From NCBI GenBank assembly GCA_964036665.1, contig OZ038530.1:23396001-23460000 (forward strand): 64,000 nt of DNA, written 5' to 3'. Below, one piece after another: positions 1 to 11,745 of this stretch. A program made the translations under genes and the position numbers. The notes beneath the pieces are model-generated. The model made no database searches, had not been told where the DNA came from, and saw nothing but the letters and a program-made list of their open reading frames with translations. Within the stretch, counting starts at the first letter, position 1, and each line of letters starts with the position of its first letter. The DNA comes from Gordius sp. MW1. Its lineage: Eukaryota; Nematomorpha; Gordioida; Gordea; Gordiidae.

Positions 1-3000
1 AACCCCAAAAATTATAATGCAACGTAGGCATAATTGCGTCAGTTGGAAATTCCTCTTACCAAGCCATAACCGATAATCTCTTTCTCCCAATAAAATTAAA
101 CGGGAAACATTAGATAGATAGAGCAAAAGGGGAAGAAGTATACCGTATTAACTAGGGGTGATAGGAGTAGAGTCGGTCCACTTTCCTTCCCAACCGCCCT
201 GAGCATGTGCTTCACGGTACGACAAACCTTCTCCGTTTGATCTTCGTTCCCTTGAAATGCGAGGAAAAGTTGATTCAACACGGGCCATATCTAAAGCAAG
301 ACAACACTATCTCTCACAAATGAGGGAAAATATGGGCATACCTTTTGGATGAGTGGCACCAATATCGCGGGTACCGTCGATGCCTTGTACACCGTAAAAG
401 GTCTGTCAATTTCAACAAATCAAAAGTTTGAGGTGTCCTTCATTTCAACAAATAAATCTAACCCTATCGACATGTAAAAATGTAGATTTACTTGAAAAGC
501 GCCGATATCTGATCAAGCCACGGTGAGGGGTCGCATTCACTGTCTGAACTATTGGCACTAAGCTCCTATAACAACACAATTAAGATGAATGGTAAGCATA
601 TACATAGCTGGGTATGAAAAAAGATCCAAATAAGAGGCTGGTCAAATAATAATTAGCTGCTCAAAGCAATAGCAAATTGATTACGCTGAGCAATCCTTGA
701 ATCAGCTTTTCACAAGTGACGGTGAGGCATTGGGTAACGGCTGTTTGGTCTTTCAGGTATGGCAAGATTATGCATATGGCTATAAAGGAATAAACAGTCC
801 GAGAGTCAAAATGTCACAAAAGTCAAAAAAATGTAATGTAGAGTTAAAGATAAATTCTTCATTGTTTCTCCTGCAATAGGGCAAGAATGAGGTGAAAATA
901 AAACAGTAGCATGCATACCTTTGATAAGTTCCTGCCGACATGGATGATCCAAGGTAATTTTGTGGAGAGGGGAAGCAGCCACCCCGTCGTGTCCGGCCAA
1001 AGACAATAATTGCGGCAGTAGCAGGGACACGATTTGTGGTCCTTTGCAGGAAGTGCAGATGGAATTGATCGCACGCAGGGCACACAATTTGAGGGCGTCG
1101 TCCTCACTCGACTCCAAAATGCCCAACACGAAAGTGAGGCAAGGCTCTGTATCATATAGCGCAATCATGATATGATATCCAATATGTAGTAGTCATTTCA
1201 AAGGCTCATCTCAGTCAAAAATATCGAGTTTACCAAAAATTTGGTTAGTAATTTAGTTATATGGTGCCAACAAGTCTCAAACACGAGGATAAAAAGTAGG
1301 GTCCGGTTGCACAAATATTAAACTATTTTTACATAATATTTAATAAACTTGTCTCGGAACGTATATATGTATTTATTCTTTTAACGATATAATATGTACT
1401 TCATATTATAGATAAATCTAGTTATAACATCAGCAAATCCTCATTAACATTCATGTCATAGGTAGCGGGTGAACTTACCCAAATAGTTGGTAGGATGGCA
1501 TTTTAGCCATTCAGCCATTTCAGACACCACTTCCACACACGTATTTTTAACAGCTAGCGGAGTGCTTGAATTCATGAATGCGCCTGCCTGGTTCGCTCCC
1601 AGCAGCGTGTTCAAAATGAGTGCGATTAATTGTGAAGACGAATTGCCCACCTCATTGCTGCTACCGTACCCATATGGAAAACACATAATTTATATCAAAT
1701 GGAATCCGCTCGTAAAATATATAATAGCAATTAAAAGTTCAAAATGTCTCCGATACAAATTCCGCGTGTTTGATAAATAGATTCCTTCAAATTTTATAAC
1801 CTCCCACACCCTACATTGGTGTAAACTCTATGACTAGTATCAACAACAAAAAAAGATGTGCGCTGGCCTACTCTTCTTTGGTGATCTCCTTGATCAGGGC
1901 TGAGATTAAAAAGAGAGCCGCTTCCATACATACCCACGCTTCGTCCACAGCTTCTACGGTGCTGCCGCCTGCGCAGATCACACCCATTTGACTTTCCACG
2001 TATTTGAGCATCTGAAAAGGGGCACGAATTACATTATTGCTTACTACATACTGTAAAATTAAAAATGGGAATTCAAAAATCATCATTTGCCTCCCTAACC
2101 CCCACTTAGGCCAAGGGATGAGGGAAGAAGGGACGGGGAGAGCTATTACCTCAGTGACTATGGTGGAAGGTTGAGAAGCGAAAGCCAGGTCTTGTATCAA
2201 TTCGTACACCCTAATCCTGTATTCGCCCAAGTCGTCTTTGTGATTCGGAATACCTTCCTGCAATATCCATGAATAAATTCATTAGAACCTCGAGTCTGAT
2301 AGGGTCAGTCTAGTGAATACTTACGTAGCCGGGTTCAAGCTTGAGGCGGTAGAAGAGTTCCTGCAGCAAGCGATTGACGTAGGGTGCGAAAGTGTCCAAC
2401 TTACGGGCCTCGTCACCCGTCACTTTGGTGTTGTTGTAGAGGCATTCCGCGAAGTTGTACCAAAAGTTGAAGCTCACCTCCGATACCTAACCCCCAAATT
2501 TGGGACAGGCATTCACGGTTTAAAAATAAATTATTATTTATGCATCTATTTAACATAGCTAGATGGAATACGAATAATGTGGATAAATAACTAGACGTTA
2601 ATGTTGTAAAAAGGGCTGCGTTTTATTTGGTCAAACTTTGGTTTAACGAAGACTAATGGCCAACTCTGCTCTAAGCCTAGAGACCGCCTAAGAAAAAGGC
2701 AACACTATACCCCTTTGGTCTGTTCATGTTTAGTCCACTAAAACCAAGGGGTGGGTACTCAACAAAACCCAGCCCTTTCTGCAACACTACTACATGTAAA
2801 ACATTTTAAATACCTCACAGTGTGGGTGCCGTACGCAAGATAACAAAAGTTCCAAAATATCCAAAATACCAAAACCCTGTGGAAATAAATATTAAATAAA
2901 AAATGGAAATTGTAGGTAATAATTTAGAATAGATGGATAATAAAAATAAGATGAATGTTAAATCACCTGGGCCGGGGTATTGAAAATAGAAGTTAGGCAG

Positions 3001-4774
3001 AGATTACCCAATTCAGTGAATACTGCACAATAACTCAGAGCCCTACAATATAGTGGTGATTGGCATGAAAAACAAGTTATAGACAAATAAATAGTTGAAA
3101 AATGCAGTACATTTAATGATAACTCAACACAAAATTACTTCTCGACGTTTTCATTGGATTCAATACATTGCAAGTAAGGTAAGGTCATGGATAAAATGCG
3201 CGTTAACAAAAATTGACTTATTTCAGGGTTCGTGGAAGGATCCTTGCAAAATGAAATATTTATGGATAAATTGTATTAATAAAAGTTTAAAATTTTTTGT
3301 TAGGGTTTAATTATGATATTAATGAAGACCTACTTCTATACATATCATGAGTGCAGTCAAAACATCACTAGCCTTTTCATATATTCCAGCCTCTATAACA
3401 TCTGTTGGCAATTGCTAATATAATTTTGCAATTATAAATAGAAAACCAAAATATTTTAACTCACAAATGTAAGATTTTTACTTTTAAAAAATTAATGATA
3501 TACATACCAAAAGGTCTAATGTAGACAAAAAAGATGCAGAATTTGTCAGGTCTTCTGGCTCAATCAGCCTTTGTTCAATCCAATGTGCCAAACATTTATA
3601 CACTTTTTTTAAGCGTGAATCTTTAATTTTAAGTATTGAATTGATAGCAGGTGATAGAACTTTAAGACATATACTATCCTAAACAAAAATGTTTAATTTA
3701 GAACAAATTCATAAATTGTTTACCAATCTAGCCAAAACAATTTTTGAATGGTGAGCAAGTTTTTGTGATATTTCATTCCTTTTATTGTAGCCAAGTTTCA
3801 ACTTATGGCTATTTAACTAAAAGACTATGTTATACACTGTTTTTATATACTTCTTCTACTAAATCAATCAAGACTTCAAGTAATACATTATCCCATTTCT
3901 CATCATTAAATCTAATTACAGATGTTAATACTAAAATTTTGTACATATTAAAATAATATAACCCCTTTAAAATACATAAAGTCAGCAATAATTAAAATTA
4001 AGTAAAGGCCCTAATAATACCTTAAAGTTGTTCTTTAATTAGCCAAAAAACATCTATATACATTAAGTATTGAATTTTTATTTACATTTTCAGATATTAA
4101 ATATTAATAAAATATTCAAGATTAATGTATTGATAAAACAAATTGTACACCTTTTAAACCTCGTCTGATATAGTGAAAAGATTTTAATAAATTTATACAA
4201 AAATAGGAAGTGGAGGGATATAGAAAGCATTATAAACAATACCTTATCTAGATATATATATAAGTATAATTCATTACTTGCTGAATAGGGTTATTATTGA
4301 TTGGTCTATATTTGGTAGTCTTAAAATTAAATCAGCTAGAGCAAGACAAAGCTTTAAAACAATATTTGTAACAAAATAATCATCTACTTGATTAATAATG
4401 GTTATATTTTGGCAGGCATATTGCATGATATATACATACAAAGAATCCTCCAAAGCCTAATGATTGTAAGGACAAAATTCAATAAAATTATTTAACTTGG
4501 TATAAATTTTGAGGTAGTTCATTAAATGAAAATTGAATTTTTTGTTTGATAGTTTGGGCAGCAAAATAATTAGCTTCAACAGAATGATTAAGATGTAAAA
4601 GTTTATTGGCAAAATCCCATGCAGAAGGCTATTATAATAATATGAAATAAAAAGATTTTTGAAATTTACAGAGTCTTGCAGAGAACTTAAATATCTAGAC
4701 GCCTGTTCTTTATCAAGACCGCTATTATATAGCTTGTGTATAGCATCCAATATGTTTGAAACTTCCCCATCCAT
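1..4774 (-). CDS. TNPO3: Transportin-3 (TNPO3) orthologue, N-terminal 759 codons, 3' end outside window
   Basis: Importin-beta family receptor that carries SR-rich splicing factors into the nucleus. Nineteen exons join in frame on the minus strand: 4670-4774, 4497-4628, 4278-4456, 3836-3911, 3724-3816, 3508-3678, 3334-3414, 3139-3242, 2967-3042, 2814-2876, 2325-2486, 2150-2257, 1872-2011, 1479-1660, 919-1146, 685-779, 492-565, 342-402, 144-290. All introns are GT-AG. The total of 2277 bases is a multiple of three. The start is the ATG at 4774; its first residues (MDGEVSNIL) resemble the human N-terminus, and the second exon has the conserved YFAAQT. Other landmarks are SFNFWY (2325-2486) and the DDLGEYR stretch (2150-2257), aligning with DDFGEFR of human TNPO3. 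The next exon was not recognised in bases 1-70. The exon 14 acceptor is a NAGNAG site (1660 or 1657). Orthology rests on comparison by eye along the whole length; small boundary errors are possible. Confidence 0.9.
2599..2789. mobile_element. hAT-type MITE in TNPO3 intron 10
   Basis: A 191-bp element lies in the intron between the exons at 2814-2876 and 2325-2486. Its ends are inverted: TAATGTTGTAAAAAGGGCTG on the left and CAGCCCTTTCTGCAACACTA, slightly diverged, on the right. The flanking 8-mers CTAGACGT and CTACATGT match at 6 of 8 positions, as expected for an old hAT target duplication. There is no coding capacity. The terminal TARTGTTGTAAAA resembles that of the 8.6-kb hAT at 5221, so that family may have mobilised it. 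Confidence 0.65.
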
Positions 4775-5212
4775 TTATACAAAAAATGACGAATGAATGT
4801 ATCTTCACGATGGCGTGAACTTGAATCATATGGATGCTGTGTAAATCGAATCCAGTCGAAAAGACAAAGCTGTAAAAGGCAAAGTAAATGTACGTATCAC
4901 ACTATATATTAAAAATATCATATGATTTTATTAAGTATGAACAATAAAACTATTAGAAAGGTATACATTTATATTTTATTGTTATATTAGTTAAAAAAAA
5001 AAATAATAAATTTGCTATGTATACTATTGTATAAAATTATTTAAGTTAACATTATAGATTATTGTTGAAATCGCAAAAACACGTTCATAATATTACGATA
5101 TTCTGTCATGCTATAGTTTATGAAGTAATAGTAGGTTATCTTGTTCCATTCCTTAGTTAAAAAAGGTAAGAGGAGCCTTTTAATGTAAAGCACAATGCCA
5201 TGGAAAAAAGTG
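4775..5212. other. TNPO3 5' flank
   Basis: These 438 bases lie between the TNPO3 start codon and the target duplication of the large hAT element. They are A+T-rich with no recognisable coding exon. Any core promoter and 5' UTR adjacent to the start must lie here, unless an upstream noncoding exon lies beyond the 8.6-kb insertion. No confident TATA box or initiator could be assigned. Confidence 0.4.
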
Positions 5213-5220
5213 GTGGAAGC

Positions 5221-5681
5221 TAGTGTTGTAAAAAACCAAGGGTTTCTATTGGTTGCCTGCAAGCGTTGGCGTTTATTTTCACCCAACCTTTTCAGTGTTA
5301 GGTGAATTTTCTTGGGAGGGCTTTGGCGTTTGGCGTTTTCGTCAAAAACACCCAAAGCGTTTTGGGTGTTTTTTTTGGGGGCACCTTTGGCGTTTAGGTT
5401 TGGGTGTATTAAACAGCTAAAGGGTTTGGGTGGATAATATTATTATCCCTTTTGGTTTGGTTTTGGTCGTTTTGGGTTGGGCATGCAAATATATCAATTT
5501 GTTTATATTATTCATTATATTTGTGTATTTAGATTTAGGTAATGAACTTTTAATTTAAGAAAATAAAAATAAATCTATCATGACGTCACAATCTAGTAAA
5601 TTATAGTTAATTATTATGCATTATAGAAGTAGGTAGTGAATCAATATGTTTTAATTATGAAAAAAAATTTGGTGAAGATTT
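5221..5681. repeat. Left terminal inverted repeat of the 8.6-kb hAT
   Basis: About 460 bp that read as the near-identical reverse complement of 13350-13826. Landmarks present in both arms are the TTTGGCGTTTGGCG block, a run of CACCCAAAACGC-like motifs, the TGACGTCA site (5580-5587 here) and the segment GATTTGCCCCC leading into the array. The outermost 60 bp are the most diverged part (indels and substitutions after the first 14 bases). Confidence 0.85.
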
Positions 5682-6737
5682 GCCCCCCCCCCCCTTTATT
5701 TTTTACCCTCTTTCTCACCTGGGGAAGAACGGCGGGCAGGTGGGGTGTTTGCCCCCCCCCTTATTTTTTACCCTCTTTCTCACCCGGGGGGGGGGGCGGC
5801 AGGGGGGTGTTTTGCCCCCCCCCCCCTAATTTTTTACTCTCTTTCTGATGGGGGGGGGGGGGGGGGGGGCAGGGGGGTGTTTTGCCTCCCTCCCTAATTT
5901 TTTACCCTCTTTCTCACCCGGGGAGGGGGGGGGGGGGGTGTTTGCCCCCCCCCCTAATTTTTTACTCTCTTTCTGATGGGGAAGGGGGGGGGCAGGGGGG
6001 TGTTTCGCCCCCCCCCCCTAATTTTTTACCCTCTTTTTCACCCGGGGAGGGGGGGGGGGTGTTTTGCCCCCCCCCCCTTATTTTTTACTCTCTTTCTGAT
6101 GGGGGGGGGACAGGGGAGTGTTTTTTTACCCTCTTTCTCACCCGGGGGGGGGGGGGCAGGGGGGTGTTTTGCCCCCCCCCCCTTATTTTTTACTCTCTTT
6201 CTCACCCGGGGAGGGGGGGGGGGGGGGTGTTTTGCCTCCCCCCTTTTTTACTCTCTTTCTGACGGGGGGGGGGCAGGGGGGGTGTTTTGCCCCCCCCCTC
6301 CTTTTACTCTCTTTCTGATGGGGGAAGGAAGGGGGGGTGTTTTGCCCCTTCCCCCCCCCCCCCCCCCCCCAATTTTTTACCCTTTTTCTGATGCGGGGGA
6401 GAGAGGGGGCAGGGGGGTGTTATGCCCCCCCCCTAATTTTTTACCCTCTTTTTCACCCGGGGAGGGGGGGGGCTGTTTTGCCCCCCCCCCCTTATTTTTT
6501 ACTCTCTTTCTGATGGGGGGGGCAGGGGGGTGTTTGCCCCCCTCTTATTTTTTACCCTCTTTCTCACCCGGGGGGGGGGGCAGGGGGGTGTTTTGCCCCC
6601 CCCCCTTATTTTTTACCTTCTTTCTCACCCGGGGAGGAGGGGGGGGGGGTGTTTTGCCCACCCCCCTTTTATTTTTTACCCTCTTTCTCACCGGAGGGGG
6701 GGGGGGGGTAGGTAATTTGACCCCGCCCCCTTTTTTA
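5682..6737. repeat. Subterminal tandem array of C-run/G-run units, left arm
   Basis: About 17 imperfect units of roughly 55-70 bases. Each has a C run (8-20), then TTATTTTTTA or AATTTTTTA, then CYCTCTTTCT, then a variant block (CACCCGGGG, GATGGGG or GATGCGGGG), then a G run of 8-18, then often CAGGGGGGTGTTTTG. Unit subtypes alternate. Within a unit the G run and the next C run can pair as a hairpin, and the G runs could form quadruplexes. The array produces long proline/glycine open frames that are not genes. Confidence 0.88.
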
Positions 6738-7288
6738 TCATTTTAAATGACAATAAATAGAAAACGATTATAAAGTGAGATTTATCTGGCCATTCAAGAG
6801 CAAATTTTGAATTCTATCCTTCAATTAAAAATTAATATTTTAAAATTCTTTATTCTAAATTAATGACAGCTAACAGATCCCCCTCTAAATATTCCCGGCA
6901 TTTTTATTAAAATAATCAATAGCAATTTTAATCACAAAATTTAATTTCAAAAATATATTTTGAATTCCTCGCCTCTTGTAAAAGATAAAGACTTATTAAT
7001 TTTATATAATGTCCCTTTTATTTTATATACTATATTTTCAATATCAGAGAACAACATCTCGCGCGACTCAGACATATCACCACCCCCATGTAGCATGTAC
7101 ATGTACTAATCCACCCTCTCTCTCTCGTTGCAATGCATGCGCAATACCAGATTTAAACCTATCAGATTTAACTTAAGTACTATATAAATATATAAAAGGA
7201 ATCATGGCACACCAAGGCATCGTGGGGCGTGGGCTGGCTAGGCTCTTTATTATATCATTTTACATTCATTTCTTTTTTAACGTATAAC

Positions 7289-10200
7289 ATGTCTAATTGT
7301 TACGATTTCGACTCTAACTCTAACTGTAGCTCTACTATGGATATGGATGAAAATGAAAGCGATGCTTTTTCTTATGACCAAAATTATGAGGTATACAATT
7401 TTTCACGAAATTTATAATTTATTTATAAAGAGGATAATAGATGAACCTAGAAATTCAACTCCCATACCCACAATCAATAATTCACCTTCAATTATTTTAA
7501 CTCCATCTGAATCTTCTTCGAAATTTTTGTGGACCCCAACCAAGAGTCGCCGTAGATGTAATATATGTGATAAGTTTTATAGCGGAAAAACATCAACAAG
7601 TATATTTTTAATTTTGAATAATTTGATCTCACTTAGGGATGGATATTTTCCCGGGAAATTTGCTTAAAGGAAAATTCCCGGGAAAATACGGGAAATAAAG
7701 GGGGAAAACGGGAATTAACGGGAAAAATGGGAAAAGCAAGAAATTAAAGAGAAAAAACGAGCTATATAGATAAATTAGTATAAAAATATGTTAAGGAGTA
7801 TGATAGACTAATTAAATTTATTTGTCGAACAATATAAAGAAGCAAATACAAGCATTTTATAATTAAATATAAATCAAAGTCATAAATTTTCAATATCAGA
7901 ATCTTCGTTGAGTGAAAGACATTGACTCATCAGAAGATGATACCAAATCATTGTAATCTTGTCAAATAGTTTATTCAACAAAGGACCTCCTATTGCTTTT
8001 CTGGAAGGGGGTTTGTAAGAAGGTTTTATAAATTTGAAAACATATATTTAACATTACTTGATTTGAAGTTAGTGAAAAATGTTTCACAGTTAAATGGCAA
8101 TATAAAATATAATAAATTTTGCTAAAAATTTAATTAAATATACAGCATATGTTAATTTAATTTATATGGAAAGAATTTCAGATTCAGAGTAAGGCAATAT
8201 AAAATTTAATAGATTTTGCTAAAAATTTAATTAAATATACATCATATGTTAATTTATTTATATGGAAAGAATTTTAGATTCAGAATATAATGGCAACATA
8301 ATATTTAATAGATTTTGCTAAATATGTAATAAAATCTACAAGATTTGTACATTTAAATTATATGGAAAGAATTTGATATCAAATAACTAAATATTAATGT
8401 AACTTGAAGACTAATATAATTTTCACAAGTGAAAAATGAGAAAATATTTTAAAATATTAGATAACACGATGTAAATATAAAATTGAACTAAATCAAAATA
8501 AGATATGAATCATAATTGATCATAGTATTTAACGAAAAAAAATATTTTTTAGGGGATTTTTTCCCGGGAAAAAACGGGAATTTTCCCGGGCAAAATTCCC
8601 ATTGTGCCATCCCTAATTCTCACTATAATTTTTTGAATTAGGTAATCTAAAATATCATTATTCAACATGCCATCCAAATGTGAATGACACATCAAAAAAG
8701 CAAATGTTGAAAGGAAATATGTCAGCGGATGACAATAAAGAAATAAATAAGTTGATTACAGACTTGATTATAGAAGAAGGCATATCATTTCGCCTTATAG
8801 AAAATAAAAAGTTCAAAGCTCTTTTTAAGCGAATTAACAATTCCATCCAAATAATTTCTAGACCCTCATTAATGAAGCATATCAAAAATTTGTATGACAT
8901 AAAACTCCCTATGATACAAAATATTTTAAATGAAAATTACCATATTGCTTTAACGCTGGACTTATGGTCAAGCGTTCAATCTATACCATATATTGGCATA
9001 ACTGCCCATGTTATAAATGAAGAATTTGAACTGAAAAGTTATACCCTAGAGATTTCAAATATCCCCTACCCACATACGGGGAATAATATAGGGAAAAAAA
9101 TATTAAGTATACTAAACAAATTTAATATATCCACTAAAGTAGTGGCTATTACTACTGATAATGCCACCAATATGATATCATCAATGAACATTATTAATAA
9201 AACCAAAATCGAAGAAATATATCATATTCGATGTTTCGGGCATCTAATAAATTTATTCGTAAAATCCGGAGTTAAGGAATTTGAGGAGGATATTAATAAG
9301 GTTTCCAAATGGGTGAGGAAACTGCATACTTCCCCAAAATTAATGCAAAAGTTTACAGATTTGGCAGATGTTAAAATTCCGTTGGATATTGTCACTAGAT
9401 GGAATAGCACATTTAAGATGCTAAGTGTGTTTAACAAGGTAAATTAATAATTAATTTTATCTAAATTTTTAGAATATTAATATAATTAATTCACTTGGAA
9501 TTAAAGATGGGGGTATATCGGATAGCCCATTATGTACAGAGGAGGATATCAAATTTCTAAAAGAAGTTGAGTCCTTTCTTTCCATATTCGACGTCATGAC
9601 AAATTCTATTTCAACACAAACACATCCTTCAATAGGATTGTGCGTATTTTACCTAAACAAAATACGCAAATATCTAAATGGTTTGACCCAGACAAACCCT
9701 AAAATTCAAAGAGCAGCCGAGTCCATGCTTGAAAAACTTGGGCAATATGAAATTTTATTTGGATCTTTTAATTTTTACGTTGGGGTTCTACTTGACCCGC
9801 GACTAAAAAAGGAGAAGATGCCAAGGGATTGTCTAACCGAGTCCAATGATAGGGAACTTGATTTGTTGTTAGCTGTAACAACTCCAGATATTGAGATCTC
9901 ACAAGAACTCTTATCTTCAACAGCAATCGCCTTCCAATTACTTGAAGAGTAAATTATTTTGATTCTAATTTTATTTTGAAAAGGGATTGCCAAACTAGAG
10001 ACGAAGAGTTGAAAAGATATTTGGATCAACCTCTATTGGATGGTAAATTTATATTGTAAAATTATAATATTTTTTAGCGGAGAATGACATCCTACAGTGG
10101 TGGGCAATTAACAAAAGAAGATACCCTAGATTATCTAAAATTGCAAGAAAATATCTAGTCCAGCAGGGGACATCGGTACCGGCGGAAAGACTCTTTTCTG

Positions 10201-10292
10201 CTGCATCCAATTTAGTAACAAAAAAAAGAAATCAGATATCGTCTTCTTGTGTAAATTACATTTTATGTTTAAGAAATTGGGCTAATATGTGA
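7289..10292 (+). CDS. hAT transposase with BED zinc finger, six exons, apparently intact (605 aa)
   Basis: Cut-and-paste transposase of the surrounding element. Exons 7289-7390, 7431-7599, 8642-9438, 9473-9948, 9984-10042 and 10078-10292 join through GT-AG introns to 1818 bases with one open frame and a terminal TGA. A BED-type zinc finger is split by intron 2: Cys77 and Cys80 (CNIC) in exon 2, His96 and His101 in exon 3. The RNase H-like core has Asp197 in the hAT motif LDLWS and Asp263 in TTDNATNM, followed by CFGHLINL. The C-terminal dimerisation domain (exon 6) has the QWW start and the SVPAERLFSAA signature, then a short tail. Intron 2 is over 1 kb only because a 982-bp element sits in it; the other introns are 34-40 bases. 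The start at 7289 was chosen as the ATG leading into exon 1; an upstream in-frame ATG at 7229 would add 20 hydrophobic residues. Confidence 0.85.
7634..8615. mobile_element. Nested 982-bp hAT-like non-autonomous element in transposase intron 2
   Basis: The ends are inverted: TAGGGATGG on the left and CCATCCCTA on the right, followed inward by clustered CCCGGGAAAA/TTTTCCCGGG motifs. The flanks ATCTCACT and TTCTCACT (one extra A at the right junction) fit an 8-bp target duplication with one mismatch. The interior matches both sides of the longer element at 56843-59687: about 7840-7950 matches 57030-57150, and 7951 onward (TTGTAATCTTGTCAAA) matches about 58660-58740. It therefore looks like an internal-deletion derivative of that family. 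It has no intact coding frame and sits wholly within a spliceable intron. Confidence 0.82.
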
Positions 10293-11745
10293 TCGTTTAC
10301 ATTATTATTAAATAAATTATTAATTGAATCCATTTGTATTATCAAGGTATGTAGAAGTTGCGAATCTAATTATTATAAATAAAATCAATGAAAATTAAAC
10401 TTTTTTTTATTATGTAAACTACTAATTAAGTCAAAAGCAATTAAAAAATTAGGTTTCTTATTAAATAATAAGTAATAATTTAAATTAAGATGCTTAACTC
10501 ATTTTTGTTACTCAGAAAAGTCCTATATTTTTTATGATCCTTATCAGCATTGTAAACGCGAGATCTAAGTCAACAGGACGTAGAGTGTGGGTGTCTTGTG
10601 AAAGCTTAGTAATTAATAGCATGATAGGCTTTTTGGAAATACCTGAAGTTTTTCCATTAAATGCCAAGATAACTTAAATAGTAAAACTTGCTTACCCATG
10701 ATGGCAAATTTTTTTAAATTGGTAAAACTTCATATAAATATTATATTTAAAAATACAATTTTCTATAAAGGTAACTAATTTTGTTAGGCATATCAATCAA
10801 CTCTTCTCATCTTAATCTCCTGTTAACTCACTCACAGGTTTATGACTACTCTAGTATACGTAATCATAGAATCATCAAGGACTTGATAAAATGTTATAAC
10901 TGTTATGTTCATATACCATCTTCAGACGAAGAACTATAAAAACTGCACTTTTTAATATTAGACTTATTAAAAAATCAAAAAATGCAGGAAAAATCACAGA
11001 AATAAGCACTTTGAAATACCACGAGGAAAATTAATTATGTTAAAATCAGAGTTTAAAATTTGAATATTTTAATAAAAAGATATGTATACAAAAAATTGAT
11101 TTACAAATGGGTTTACAATAATGGGTTTTAATAATATATTTAAAAAAAATGTTGAAAATGTTTTTTATTTTATTTTATGGAAGGTGGGGTCGTGGAAGAC
11201 CCTGGGCATCTAAAACACTCTCTATCTTAAAAACTAATGGATAAAAACTAGCCAAATTTTGCAGAGATATTCTAGGGTAAATTTTGTTAAGCTACTGAAA
11301 AAATGAAATTGCAATATTTACTAATTTATTTTGTACAGCATTTTTAAACGGCTTGGAGTTTTATAACCCCACCCGACCTATGAAGTGTTAAATGAAGTTA
11401 AATTAAAAAAATTTATTTTAATTGATATGGTATATCTATATTAAGACAATTTTTGACCACAAATCTTCAAAAATATGTTTTCGAATATTAGAAAATCTTT
11501 GTCATATAATAAGTCAATTTTAAAAAATATTAAACAGAAAATGTTGATAATGACATTTGTCACCACTGTGACCGCAAATCTTCCCAAAAATATTTTTTCT
11601 CATAGTAGAACATCTTTTAGTCATATAATAAGTCTATTTTCAAAAAAAATATTAATTTCAATAGAAAATGTTGATTATGACATTTGTCACCACATTGACC
11701 GCAGAAATTCACAAAAATATTTTGAAGGGTTAAAAAAGGCTTTCC
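10293..11745. other. Core of the 8.6-kb hAT downstream of the transposase
   Basis: A+T-rich sequence between the transposase stop codon and the right-hand array. No recognisable gene or second open frame was found. It ends in a two-to-three copy tandem duplication (about 11454-11715). Its length, about 1.4 kb, is unusual for the 3' region of a hAT element and its function is not evident. Confidence 0.5.
11454..11715. repeat. Tandem duplication of about 125 bp inside the hAT
   Basis: Two clear copies, each containing GAANATTAGAAAATCTTTGTCATATAATAAGT-like text (the second diverged) and ending TTGATNATGACATTTGTCACCACNNTGACCGC, are preceded by a partial third copy (TTTTTGACCACAAATCTTC). Conserved TGACATTTGTCACCAC occurs in both full copies. 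Copies differ by scattered substitutions and small indels. Confidence 0.7.

Noticed and set aside
1..70. Possible next TNPO3 exon
   Set aside because: The open frame next to a potential acceptor near base 50 does not resemble the TNPO3 segment expected after the exon at 144-290, so it was left out.
5682..6737. CRISPR-like regular spacing of repeats
   Set aside because: Eukaryotic context, units about 55-70 bp without unique spacers, and variable homopolymer lengths; this is a tandem array inside a transposon.
5636..6746. Long plus-strand frames rich in Pro, Gly, Phe and Leu (up to 256 codons)
   Set aside because: They are produced by the G-run/C-run tandem array; composition follows the repeat unit and the same pattern appears on the opposite strand in the mirror array.
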